Below are positions 1 through 6,880 of a DNA stretch of 12,149 bases, piece by piece; position 1 is the first letter of the stretch; every line of letters starts with the position of its first letter. The notes below the pieces were generated by a model, which was given only the letters and a program-made list of their open reading frames with translations, was not told where the DNA came from and did not search any database. A program made the translations under genes and the position numbers. The stretch comes from Myxococcales bacterium (GTDB taxonomy: Bacteria > Myxococcota_C > UBA6777): assembly GCA_027005175.1 (NCBI GenBank), contig JALTMC010000687.1:1-12149 (forward strand). The letters are read 5' to 3'.

Positions 1-1
1 G

Positions 2-370
2 ATTCTTCCAACTCACCTTCTGGACAATGGTAATCATGGGTATGTGATGGGACTGAAGGAAAACCAGCCTTCTTTGCTTGCAGAAGCAAGGAATGTCTTT
101 CAGCCATTGTTAGCAGAAGTACCCGAATTCAAGTCTGCCACCACCCTACATGTTGTTGTTTCTTCTCCTGGCTTTTGCTATGTTGAGACGCTCATCGCGC
201 TTGTGCAGGATCTTCGCCTGCACCCCCCTGTAAAAAGCACAAATAGGCAAGCTGGTCATGGCCCATGTATTGAGCAAGACGTCATGGCTTTCCTTGAACA
301 TGGATGTACATGGCTTCTCTCAAAGATCAGTTTTTTAATCCTGGTAAGGTGTCTTATTTGGCAGGATTGA
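2..370 (+). pseudogene. 3' remnant of a DDE transposase (ISAs1/IS4-like)
   Basis: The frame is open from base 2, so the 5' part lies outside the window. It reads GNHGYVMGLKENQPSLLAEA, which matches the strand just before the last catalytic region of ISAs1/IS4-type DDE transposases (typically GDYVLALKxNQPxL). About 60 residues on, AGHGPCIEQDVMAF resembles the HGRxExR segment of these enzymes, with the R apparently lost. After about base 290 the translation no longer looks like a transposase, and the frame stops at 368-370, inside the next gene. No terminal inverted repeat or target duplication was recognised. I see a decayed insertion-sequence end; the family assignment is by motif resemblance only. 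Confidence 0.6.
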
Positions 371-1425
371 TCGCTGCGGCTTATCCTGAATTTCCTAGCT
401 CTGCATTTCAAGAAGATGTCGTCGCTCTTTTTCCCGAACAGGAGTTGAAAGAGCGATTGGCGCATATGACAACTTGTCTGCATCAACATTTGCCAGACGA
501 TTATTTAACTGCACTTGCGATCTTACTTCGTGCTCTACCGGAAGAGCTTGATCCAACCCAATCGGACGATGACTTTGGAGACTTTATTTTCGCTCCTCTC
601 TCTCTCTTTGTCGCCCGTTATGGCTGCTTGAAAGAGTATCTTAACATCTCTTTAAATGCTCTTAAGGAAATGACCAAACGTTTTTCTGCTGAGTATGCTA
701 TACGTTTTTTTCTCAATGAGTTTCCGGAAGAGACGATCGCCTATCTGACAACGTGTGCAAGGGATGAAAACTATCATGTACGTCGTTGGGCAAGTGAGGG
801 GACACGACCCAAACTTCCCTGGGCGCAGGGCCTTTCCATCGGATGGGAGATGCCTCTCCCTATCCTTGAATTACTGTATTGTGATCCCACTCGCTTTGTG
901 ACTCGTTCTGTGGCCAATCATCTCAATGACATTAGCAAACTTGAGCCAGAGGTGGTGGTGGAAACGCTGCGACGGTGGCAAGAAAGTAAAGCCCAAAGTG
1001 AAAAAGAAATGGACTTTCTTACGCGACATAGTTTGCGAACACTTGTCAAGAAGGGACACTCTGGTGCTCTGGAAATGCTTGGTTTTGGGGCAGAGCCAAA
1101 TATTACAATTACCGACTTTTATACCACCACACCGACGGTGAAAGTCGGTGAAGTCTTTGAGTTTTGTTTGGTGTTTTCCTCACATGAAACCCAGCACTTG
1201 TTGATAGATTATTTGATGGAGTTTGCAAGTGATAGGAAACGGAGAGGGAAAAAGGTATTTAAACTCAAACAACTGGAAGCGAAAGAAGGAAGCTCAAAAA
1301 GCATCAAGAAAAAGCACCCGATGAGGCTGATGACAACACGTCGATTGGTCTTGGGTGAGCACAAGGTTACATTGAAAATCAACGGAAAAACCTTTGACTC
1401 TCTCTCCTTTGAGTTGGTCGAATAG
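304..1425 (+). CDS. alkC: AlkC-type DNA alkylation repair glycosylase with C-terminal Ig-like domain
   Basis: 373 residues. AlkC enzymes are HEAT-like-repeat DNA glycosylases that excise cationic alkylated bases such as 3-methyladenine and 3-methylcytosine without base flipping. The N-terminus (LKDQFFNPGKVSYLAGLI), HVRRWASEGTRPKLPWA at 158-174, RSVANHLNDISK at 201-212 and LRTLVKKGHSGALEMLG at 244-260 are the family hallmarks. From about residue 265 a beta-rich segment (VKVGEVFEFCLVF to the end) fits the Ig-like domain found in one AlkC subgroup. An in-frame TGA at 295-297 means 304 is the first possible ATG. The second ATG, at 310, gives MASLKDQFF and may be the true start. Neither has a good Shine-Dalgarno. 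The start lies inside the transposase remnant, so the native promoter may be lost and expression may depend on insertion-sequence DNA. The gene itself looks intact. Confidence 0.9.
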   Translation: MYMASLKDQFFNPGKVSYLAGLIAAAYPEFPSSAFQEDVVALFPEQELKERLAHMTTCLHQHLPDDYLTALAILLRALPEELDPTQSDDDFGDFIFAPLSLFVARYGCLKEYLNISLNALKEMTKRFSAEYAIRFFLNEFPEETIAYLTTCARDENYHVRRWASEGTRPKLPWAQGLSIGWEMPLPILELLYCDPTRFVTRSVANHLNDISKLEPEVVVETLRRWQESKAQSEKEMDFLTRHSLRTLVKKGHSGALEMLGFGAEPNITITDFYTTTPTVKVGEVFEFCLVFSSHETQHLLIDYLMEFASDRKRRGKKVFKLKQLEAKEGSSKSIKKKHPMRLMTTRRLVLGEHKVTLKINGKTFDSLSFELVE

Positions 1426-1756
1426 ACCGGCATATAGGAAGGGATACCATCGATAAATTTGCTTGGAAAGTATAGGACGGGAGCCTGATAGCCTGTCAAA
1501 GAAATGGACATAGCGAACTCTCCTGTATATCCGTGGGACATCTCCTGTATATTCATGAAACGAAACAGGCTGCGAATTAATGTAGTTTGATGCTTGTTGT
1601 TGCGTAGGAATTCTTGAGGGGTTGTCCCAGGGTATCAATGCTTTTGTATTGTTAAAAAACGTTCTGATACAGTGTCTTGGGTTTTGTTTGTAGCCTGTGG
1701 AGTCACCATTCTGAGGGTGAGACGTTCGCTAAAACGCACTCCGAACAGTTTACCCT
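1426..1756. other. Non-coding stretch after alkC
   Basis: No gene with recognisable family features was found here on either strand. A 12-base direct repeat, TCTCCTGTATAT, lies at 1519-1530 and 1541-1552 (22-base period). Minus-strand frames run through 1209-1638, but they are antisense to alkC over much of their length and resemble no family I know. No convincing intrinsic terminator directly follows alkC. Confidence 0.4.
1519..1552. repeat. 12-base direct repeat TCTCCTGTATAT, two copies
   Basis: Identical copies at 1519-1530 and 1541-1552 are separated by 10 bases. They may be a binding-site pair, or chance in this T-rich spacer. No adjacent promoter was identified. Confidence 0.35.
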
Positions 1757-2347
1757 TCAGGGCAAATGGTTGAGCCGACTTCCGTCGGATTTTTGTTGCT
1801 GGCAACGCAACAGGTAATCTTTGAACAAGCTTGGAAGCTCCTCTACTCCATTGGGGTATTTCAAAAACAATCGATAGATCTGTGTGGCAAGAGGTCTCGC
1901 TGTCTTTTGGGGCATTTTTACTACAAATGAGTATGTCTTTGCCGCCCCAAAAGCTCGTAGTAGTTGTATCTCTAGAGACCAAGCTTGTGATTCGGCTTGA
2001 AGCCAAGATCGCACTTGTATAAGACAAGGTTGATGGTTTGTAAAAAGTTTGGGAAATTTTAAGTGCAATGCCAGGTGAGCGACCTTGGCCGCTAGCTTCT
2101 TTGCGCTCTGACTTGCTTTCAAATAGAAGATCCCCTGGTGTGTTATGGAATTCTCCATTCCCTCTCCATAACAAAGCAAGTGAGGGTGTTGGTGTAAGAT
2201 CACAAGGGTCTTTCTGGCGAGGGGCTCTTTGCTGAGCCATGCGAAGATGGATCGTGTTTGTTGTAAATCAGGTCGATAGTTGCTTGCACATCTCTGAATG
2301 ATTTCTCTTAGGAAAACGTCTTGGAACCCAATCAGATAGTAACTTGT
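1757..2347 (-). pseudogene. Unrecognised protein, probably 5'-truncated or frameshifted
   Basis: The frame is open for 197 codons after a TAA at 2348-2350. Its translation looks like real protein, e.g. FQDVFLREIIQRCASNYRP, IFAWLSKEPLARKTLVILHQ, and later LYRLF-like and EELPSLFKDYLLRC helices. I do not recognise the family. No ATG lies near the left of the coding-like region; the first usual start is GTG at 2203, which would cut off conserved-looking sequence. An ATG in another frame near 2394 (MVLSLTSLFEEQSRNK) could be the original start, which would imply one frameshift near 2345. It sits directly downstream of a WD40 fragment on the same strand, so the two may derive from one gene. The call of decayed rather than intact is an inference. 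Confidence 0.35.
1775..1794 (+). terminator. Weak terminator-like hairpin CCGAC-TTCC-GTCGG + T5
   Basis: A perfect 5-bp stem with a four-base loop is followed by ATTTTT on the plus strand. It lies about 350 bases beyond alkC, antisense to the decayed frame at 1757-2347. It could end plus-strand transcripts arriving from alkC, but the stem is short. Confidence 0.3.
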
Positions 2348-2378
2348 TTATTCCTACTTTGTTCTTCAAAAAGAGAGG

Positions 2379-2549
2379 TTAAGGACAACACCATCTCTTG
2401 ACGGTCATATCCTCGGAAGTTGTTGCAATCCGTTTTCCATCGAGGCTATAGTAGAAGCCAACCATTAAGTCTGTGTGGGCTGTCAGGGGATGGATAAGTG
2501 TGTCTGTTGTAATGTGTCCACCTTTGAGAGTCGTACAAGTGTTGGCGTG
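2379..2549 (-). pseudogene. WD40-repeat gene fragment
   Basis: A 56-codon open stretch between two TAA codons contains one full WD40 repeat: LTAHTDLMVGFYYSLDGKRI followed by ATTSEDMTVKRW, which matches the pattern GHTDxVxxxxFSPDGKRIATASxDxTVKLW. Nothing on the minus strand upstream (2550-2625) continues it convincingly, and it ends at TAA 2379-2381 immediately after the repeat's terminal W. There is no start codon with a ribosome site. I read it as a relic of a WD40 protein whose other repeats are gone. It shares its strand with the decayed frame at 1757-2347. The intact plus-strand NHL gene begins just to its right and is divergent to it. Confidence 0.5.
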
Positions 2550-2625
2550 TTACACCGATATGACATGCAATATGTACAACCTTTACACGAATCTAGATAC
2601 ACTTGATAGAGAAAGGTATTATTCC

Positions 2626-4044
2626 ATGGTTATTTTGAGGTTCGTTTTTCTCTGTATCGTGATTTTGATGCAACTCTTTGCCTGTGATAGCTCTCTTTCT
2701 TTGAAGGGGGCTGTTGATGGAGGAAACTCTTGTAGTACATCACAGGACTGTCCAAAGGAGAAAGGGTTTTGTGGATATGTTTCGGGATGTTCAAGTCAGA
2801 AACAATGTATGAGTAATCCTTGTGCGGCTCTGTTGAAAAAGTATTGTGGCTGTGATGGAGTTATCTTCGAAGGAACATCGAGTTGCCCTCGTCGACCTTT
2901 TCGAGAGCTGTCGGGTTCCCCTACAGATGCTACAAAGTGTGATCCTGCGACGGGTCAAATCCTGGATGCTGGTGTTGACTCCGGTGCTACTGATGCGGTT
3001 GTCGCTGATGCAGGTACTGTTGTAGAAAGACGTCCCGAGTTTGCTGAGAAAGAGGAAGGCTCTGCTGAGGGTTCTGGAGAGAGAGAGGTAGAAATTCAAA
3101 AGGGTGTGAAGACCATGACAGGGTCTCTGAATCAGAGCCCTCTCGCTTATCGATCTTATGGGATTGTCGTCGATAGCGGGGCCATTCTTTATATTACAGA
3201 TACATTGAACCATCGCATTCTTAAGATTAAACCTTCGGGAGAGGTCTCGACCTTTGCCGGTTCAACACAAGGTTATCAAGATGGAGTAGGTTCTGCGGCA
3301 AAATTTTATGAACCTCATGGACTCGCCATCGACAAACAAGGTAATCTTTATATTTGCGACACCAATAATCATAGAATTCGCAAGGTTGATTCGACTGGGA
3401 AAGTTACAACTATCGCTGGAAGTGGGAATGCAGGTAGTGCTGACGGCATAGGTACTTCAGCGCAATTTAATGAACCACAGGGGATAACGGTTGATCAAAA
3501 TGGTAACTTGTTTGTTGCCGATACATTGAATCACCGAATTCGGAAGATCGATCGAGCCGGGAAAGTCACAACGATAGCTGGCTCAACACAGGGCTACCGA
3601 GATGGACAAGGAGGTGCCGCACAATTTAATTTCGTTTTTGGCATCGTCATCGACAAAAATAATATGTTGTATATTGCAGATGCCTTTAACCATAAAATAC
3701 GCAAGGTTGATTTAACAGGAAAAGTCACAACCCTTGCTGGAAGTGGAAACGCTGGTCGTAAAGATGGCTTAGGCATCACTGCAGAGTTCGATCAGCCTCA
3801 TGGTCTTACAATGGATCAGAGTGGGAACTTGTATATCGCTGATATGCAAAACCATAGGATTCGCAAGTTGGCTCCGGATGGTCAGGTTTCCACCATCGCA
3901 GGCTCCATACAGGGCTTAAAGGATGGTGCAAACAACACCGCTCAGTTCAACAAGCCTTATGCTCTTACCTTTGTTCCAGGTTTTGGTCTGTATGTTGCGG
4001 ATACCTACAATTATCGCATTCGTACTGTTCGTCTTAATCCCTAA
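2626..4044 (+). CDS. NHL-repeat lipoprotein with Kazal-like Cys-rich N-terminal segment
   Basis: 472 residues from ATG 2626, chosen because GAAAGG lies 9 bases upstream and the start gives a clean lipoprotein signal: MVILRFVFLCIVILMQLFAC, with lipidated Cys20 and Asp at +2. The frame is open back to 2473, but that extension is not protein-like. Residues 36-87 hold about ten cysteines, including YCGCDGVIFEGTSSC, a Kazal-like pattern common in deltaproteobacterial surface lipoproteins. Residues 113-160 are a D/A/G/E-rich linker. From about 175 to 472 come six NHL units of 53-54 residues (NLYIADxxNHRIRKVDxxGKVTTIAGS), expected to form a six-bladed propeller for protein or ligand binding at the cell surface. 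The inter-blade loops alternate between two types. The gene converges on the ATPase operon with only 30 bases between the stops. The ligand is unknown. Confidence 0.85.
   Translation: MVILRFVFLCIVILMQLFACDSSLSLKGAVDGGNSCSTSQDCPKEKGFCGYVSGCSSQKQCMSNPCAALLKKYCGCDGVIFEGTSSCPRRPFRELSGSPTDATKCDPATGQILDAGVDSGATDAVVADAGTVVERRPEFAEKEEGSAEGSGEREVEIQKGVKTMTGSLNQSPLAYRSYGIVVDSGAILYITDTLNHRILKIKPSGEVSTFAGSTQGYQDGVGSAAKFYEPHGLAIDKQGNLYICDTNNHRIRKVDSTGKVTTIAGSGNAGSADGIGTSAQFNEPQGITVDQNGNLFVADTLNHRIRKIDRAGKVTTIAGSTQGYRDGQGGAAQFNFVFGIVIDKNNMLYIADAFNHKIRKVDLTGKVTTLAGSGNAGRKDGLGITAEFDQPHGLTMDQSGNLYIADMQNHRIRKLAPDGQVSTIAGSIQGLKDGANNTAQFNKPYALTFVPGFGLYVADTYNYRIRTVRLNP
3140..4040 (+). repeat. Six ~160-base NHL repeat units, alternating in type
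   Basis: Units start near residues 175, 228, 281, 334, 388 and 441 of the lipoprotein. The loop after each AGS alternates: STQGYQDG, SGNAGSADG, STQGYRDG, SGNAGRKDG, SIQGLKDG. This A-B-A-B-A order is also visible in the DNA as recurring AAAGTCACAAC/GCTGGAAGTGG blocks. Confidence 0.7.
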
Positions 4045-4080
4045 GAAGGTCCGTGTTTCGGAGAAGGTTCGTGTTTAGGG
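4039..4080. other. Convergent gene junction with paired stop codons and direct repeat
   Basis: The NHL gene ends CCCTAA (4039-4044), and the opposing ATPase gene also ends CCCTAA on the minus strand (TTAGGG at 4075-4080). The two stops therefore form the arms of a 6-bp inverted repeat around 30 bases. Inside is a 14-base direct repeat, GAAGGTCCGTGTTT / GAAGGTTCGTGTTT (4045-4058 and 4063-4076), with one mismatch and an 18-base period. No GC-rich stem with a T run is present, so a bidirectional terminator is possible but unproven. Confidence 0.4.
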
Positions 4081-6306
4081 CCGAGTCTCGTTTGACAAAG
4101 GAGGATCCCATGTGGGGCCTTTCTGGGCATTCCACTGTTGGATTCGAAAGATCTGAGGAGAGGGCAGGGCTGCCTCCAGCATCTGTAGAAAGTCGGGCTC
4201 TGCGGTTGCTATAACAAGTTGACGTTCTTGTTGAACCTGGGCAAGCACATGCGATAACTTTTGTTTGTGTCCTTCATCCATATGTTGGGAGGGATCATCC
4301 AACAGAATAAAGTCGAGATGATGCTCTAACAGGGAGGAAGAAGCCAATGCCAAAAAGATGCTCAGTGCTGCACAGTTGATGTCTCCTTTGTTGAAGAAGC
4401 GAAGGGCAACTTCAGCTTCTCCGTCGTCCACTGCCAGTACCTCAAATTTCTCCACGTCGATCACGATCTCTGGGAAATCATTGCGGCCGGATAGCTTGCG
4501 ATAATAGTTACCGATAGCTTCTCTCGCTGTACCTAGTTTCTGTTGTGCCAGATCTTGTAATGTTTGTTCTGTGATACTTTGTAATTGTTTAATCTGCTCA
4601 ACATAGACCTCCACGGCCTGAACTTTTTCCTGGGCTTGTTGGATGTCATCGTTGTGGTGAAGTTGCTGTAGATCTTCTACTTCTTCTACAAGGTCCAAAA
4701 TAAGACGTGCCTGGTGCAAGGTCTCTAGTTCTTCTTCCCAACTCCTGAAATCTTTTTGTGCGTCTCGGGCCTGGTGTTGTAACTCCTCCAGCCAGCGATC
4801 ATAGTGTGCCAACACTGTGTCTACTTGTTCGATAAAATAAGCTATTACTGTAGCTGGCTCTTGATGGATTGTTGCAGATGATAGATCGGAGATCAGCGCA
4901 TGTAATGTTTCTTGAACTTTTTGGTCTGAAATGCTTGGTAGGCTTTGACGGATCTGTTCACTGCACTCTTGCAACCCGTGTTCCACGCGAACACAGGTTC
5001 TCTCCCATTTGTTCTTGAGCTTTTGTAAAGTCTCTACATGTTGTTGTACTTTTTGAGCCTCCTCTCGCACACTTTGTTGTGACTCTACTCTTTGCAATGT
5101 TTTCAGTTGCTGAACAAGATGAGCTTTGGTTCCATCAACATCAAATGATCCTTGTTGGCATAAGGGACACTCTGTTGGGTGCTCGGTTTCAGAGGTGGAG
5201 AGATGCGTCAAGGCTGCTTGTAAAAAGGCTGTATACTCTCTCAGCTTGTCGGATTTCTCCGTGCTTTGGGATGCTGCCAGTTGGGTCTGTAGGGTGTCAA
5301 GTGTGCCATGTTCTCGTTGGAACTCTGTAAGCTCATTGGTAAGATCTCCAACAAACTGTTGCATTAAGGCGAGCTTCTTTTGGAGCGAGAGCCACTGCTC
5401 CTTGTCTGCACGCATCGCACGCTCTTGCTGAAGTAATGGTTGTTGCTCTCGTTGCCAGCGCAGCGCATCTCGGGTCGCTTCAAGAAAACGGGCGAGACCC
5501 CGAGAGGTGGACAGGTATTTGCTTTGCAAGCGTCTTTCCAAGGCTTCAGGTAGTGTGCCCAGTTGTCGCAAGCCTCTAAGCAGCCGATTGCATCGCTGTG
5601 TTACTTCTTCCTCTGTCACCGTGGACCAGCCTAGCCTACGGGCTTCACGGCGAGCCTGGTTCAGATCTTCGGTGCGCAGCTCCAGGTGAGCTTGAAGCTT
5701 CTGCGTTACAAGCGACATCCGACCCTTCAGGTCTTTGACCACAGGCCCTGTCCGTGTCTTTTTTATGCCGTCCAAAAGGTTGCGTAGATCGGTGAGCCCC
5801 AACAAACGCTCAAAAGATTTTTTGCGGTCGGCAGGATCTTGCAACATCAAACCACTGACCAACTCTTGGTGGAGGTGGACACAACTCATATAGTCTGCAA
5901 GAGCGATGCCCAAAAGTTGGGATAGATCCGCTTCATTTGTAGAACTTCCCAAGGTCTCACTGGTATAAAAGAAAGGAGATTTTCCTCGTATTTTTTTTGT
6001 TGATCTCACAACACAAAGACGATCGGAACCCCGACGAAGATTTAACTCCACGATGGCTTCACTGGAGTACTGGTTTAAGATTAACCAGTTTTTGCGTTCC
6101 TGGATGCCTGTGGTGCTTTTGTTGGCGACATGGCGTCCAAACAAGCACCAGGCGATGGCGTGAAGCACACTGCTTTTGCCCCCGCCTTGTATGCCGTAGA
6201 TGACAGTACAAGGAGAGGTCAGGGATAAGGTCTGCCAACCGGCATTCTCAGGAAATCCTCGAAAACCTTTGATACGCAAGGACTCCAGACGGAAACGTTC
6301 GGACAT
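4075..6306 (-). CDS. Rad50/SbcC-like SMC-family ATPase with zinc hook
   Basis: 743 residues. An N-terminal ATPase half (LESLRIKGFRGF; Walker A GIQGGGKS at 38-45) is followed by Q/E/L-rich coiled coils. The exact middle holds a CPLC zinc hook (Cys380, Cys383), and a second coiled coil leads to a C-terminal half with Walker B FILLDD (666-671) and D-loop SQHMD. This is the layout of Rad50/SbcC, which dimerise through the hook and couple ATP to DNA-end processing. Two points are unusual. Where LSGGE is expected the sequence is NKGDIN (639-644), and the usual switch histidine after Walker B is replaced in VIATAEPDF. No Mre11/SbcD-type nuclease is encoded nearby. The start follows the small upstream gene as TAAGATG, with a GAGAGG ribosome site inside that gene, implying translational coupling. 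A role in repair or defence is inference. Confidence 0.8.
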   Translation of the reverse strand: MSERFRLESLRIKGFRGFPENAGWQTLSLTSPCTVIYGIQGGGKSSVLHAIAWCLFGRHVANKSTTGIQERKNWLILNQYSSEAIVELNLRRGSDRLCVVRSTKKIRGKSPFFYTSETLGSSTNEADLSQLLGIALADYMSCVHLHQELVSGLMLQDPADRKKSFERLLGLTDLRNLLDGIKKTRTGPVVKDLKGRMSLVTQKLQAHLELRTEDLNQARREARRLGWSTVTEEEVTQRCNRLLRGLRQLGTLPEALERRLQSKYLSTSRGLARFLEATRDALRWQREQQPLLQQERAMRADKEQWLSLQKKLALMQQFVGDLTNELTEFQREHGTLDTLQTQLAASQSTEKSDKLREYTAFLQAALTHLSTSETEHPTECPLCQQGSFDVDGTKAHLVQQLKTLQRVESQQSVREEAQKVQQHVETLQKLKNKWERTCVRVEHGLQECSEQIRQSLPSISDQKVQETLHALISDLSSATIHQEPATVIAYFIEQVDTVLAHYDRWLEELQHQARDAQKDFRSWEEELETLHQARLILDLVEEVEDLQQLHHNDDIQQAQEKVQAVEVYVEQIKQLQSITEQTLQDLAQQKLGTAREAIGNYYRKLSGRNDFPEIVIDVEKFEVLAVDDGEAEVALRFFNKGDINCAALSIFLALASSSLLEHHLDFILLDDPSQHMDEGHKQKLSHVLAQVQQERQLVIATAEPDFLQMLEAALPSPQIFRIQQWNAQKGPTWDPPLSNETRP

Positions 6307-6307
6307 C

Positions 6308-6514
6308 TTACAACCTCTCTCGCAGCTCGTTGATCGCTGTCACGGCCTCCGACTGAAGTCGATCGAGCTGCTTCTTCATATGTGCTGTAACACCTTTACT
6401 TCCGTTTGTTTGATAGGCTTGCTTCAGAGCAGACAATAAGGCCTGCAATGCCTGTCTCTGCTCTGGTGGTGTTGTGCTATTTTCAATACGCTCTACCAAG
6501 GGCGAAAGATCCAT
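6308..6514 (-). CDS. Small helical protein, first gene of the zinc-hook ATPase operon
   Basis: 68 residues, family not recognised. The start is ATG 6514, preceded by GGAGAG 8 bases upstream. An upstream in-frame GTG at 6571 falls inside a perfect palindrome and has no ribosome site, so I reject it. The product is charged and predicted mostly helical (QALQALLSALKQAY, then MKKQLDRLQSEAVTAINELR), with no signal peptide, membrane segment or catalytic motif visible. It ends one base before the ATPase start, so the two are probably made in fixed ratio. It may be a coiled-coil partner or regulator of the ATPase. That is inferred from position alone. Confidence 0.6.
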   Translation of the reverse strand: MDLSPLVERIENSTTPPEQRQALQALLSALKQAYQTNGSKGVTAHMKKQLDRLQSEAVTAINELRERL

Positions 6515-6564
6515 AAGTAAGGCTCTCCATTGTGTGTTGCCATAAGACAATAAGAACGATACCT

Positions 6565-6579
6565 TTCTCACTGTGAGAA
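6565..6579. promoter_or_regulatory. Palindrome TTCTCAC-T-GTGAGAA, possible operator
   Basis: Perfect 7-base arms flank a single central base, about 50 bases upstream of the ATPase operon start codon. The size and position suit a dimeric repressor or activator site. No regulator gene lies next to it. Confidence 0.4.
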
Positions 6580-6732
6580 TGGAAGTCCCTGCTGCACAAC
6601 ACGACGGTCCATCATGTTGTTCACGTACTGTGTGTCTCTTCTACACATCCTTGTTTTCTCTAAAAGAATGACTTCTCATGCTTCCTTTTGACCTGATTGT
6701 TCTGATGTGGTATGTCTGCTGTCCCGTTTGCT

Positions 6733-6750
6733 TGAAGCGTGGTCGCTTCA
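6733..6750 (+). promoter_or_regulatory. Hairpin TGAAGCG-TGGT-CGCTTCA upstream of ettA
   Basis: A perfect 7-bp stem with a four-base loop. CCCG (6723-6726) and CGGG (6752-6755) could add an outer stem. It lies about 130 bases before the ettA start and is not followed by a long T run. It may be a leader structure or an operator. Confidence 0.35.
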
Positions 6751-6880
6751 GCGGGTTTATGAGGGCTTGTATGTCCTCTGTCTCAACGGGGTAGGGCGAT
6801 GGTAAGACCTGTCAGGAGCCTGGCATGGTTTGGCGAAGATTCGTTCGTTTCACAACAAACAGAGTGAGAGTGCTGCTTCT

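Larger units (their letters stand above)
6515..6880. other. Divergent intergenic region between the ATPase operon and ettA
   Basis: This 366-base spacer must hold promoters for both directions. It contains a perfect palindrome at 6565-6579 near the operon and a hairpin at 6733-6750 on the ettA side. In-frame TTG 6830 upstream of ettA and GTG 6571 upstream of the small gene were considered and rejected as starts. No further gene is seen. Confidence 0.4.

Noticed and set aside
1209-1638. Minus-strand frames of about 115 codons
   Set aside because: They are largely antisense to alkC with no recognisable domains. Two overlapping frames are open equally, as expected by chance.
2473-2625. N-terminal extension of the NHL lipoprotein
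   Set aside because: The extension is not protein-like, overlaps a WD40 relic on the other strand, and would bury the lipoprotein signal. ATG 2626 has a proper ribosome site.
4075-6306. Assignment as sbcC
   Set aside because: The signature motif is divergent, the switch histidine is missing, and there is no sbcD next to it, so a gene symbol is not justified.
6515-6571. GTG start for the small operon gene
   Set aside because: It lies inside a palindrome and lacks a ribosome site, while ATG 6514 has GGAGAG at good spacing.
6830-6880. TTG start for ettA
   Set aside because: It adds 17 residues absent from known EttA proteins; ATG 6881 aligns with the family start.
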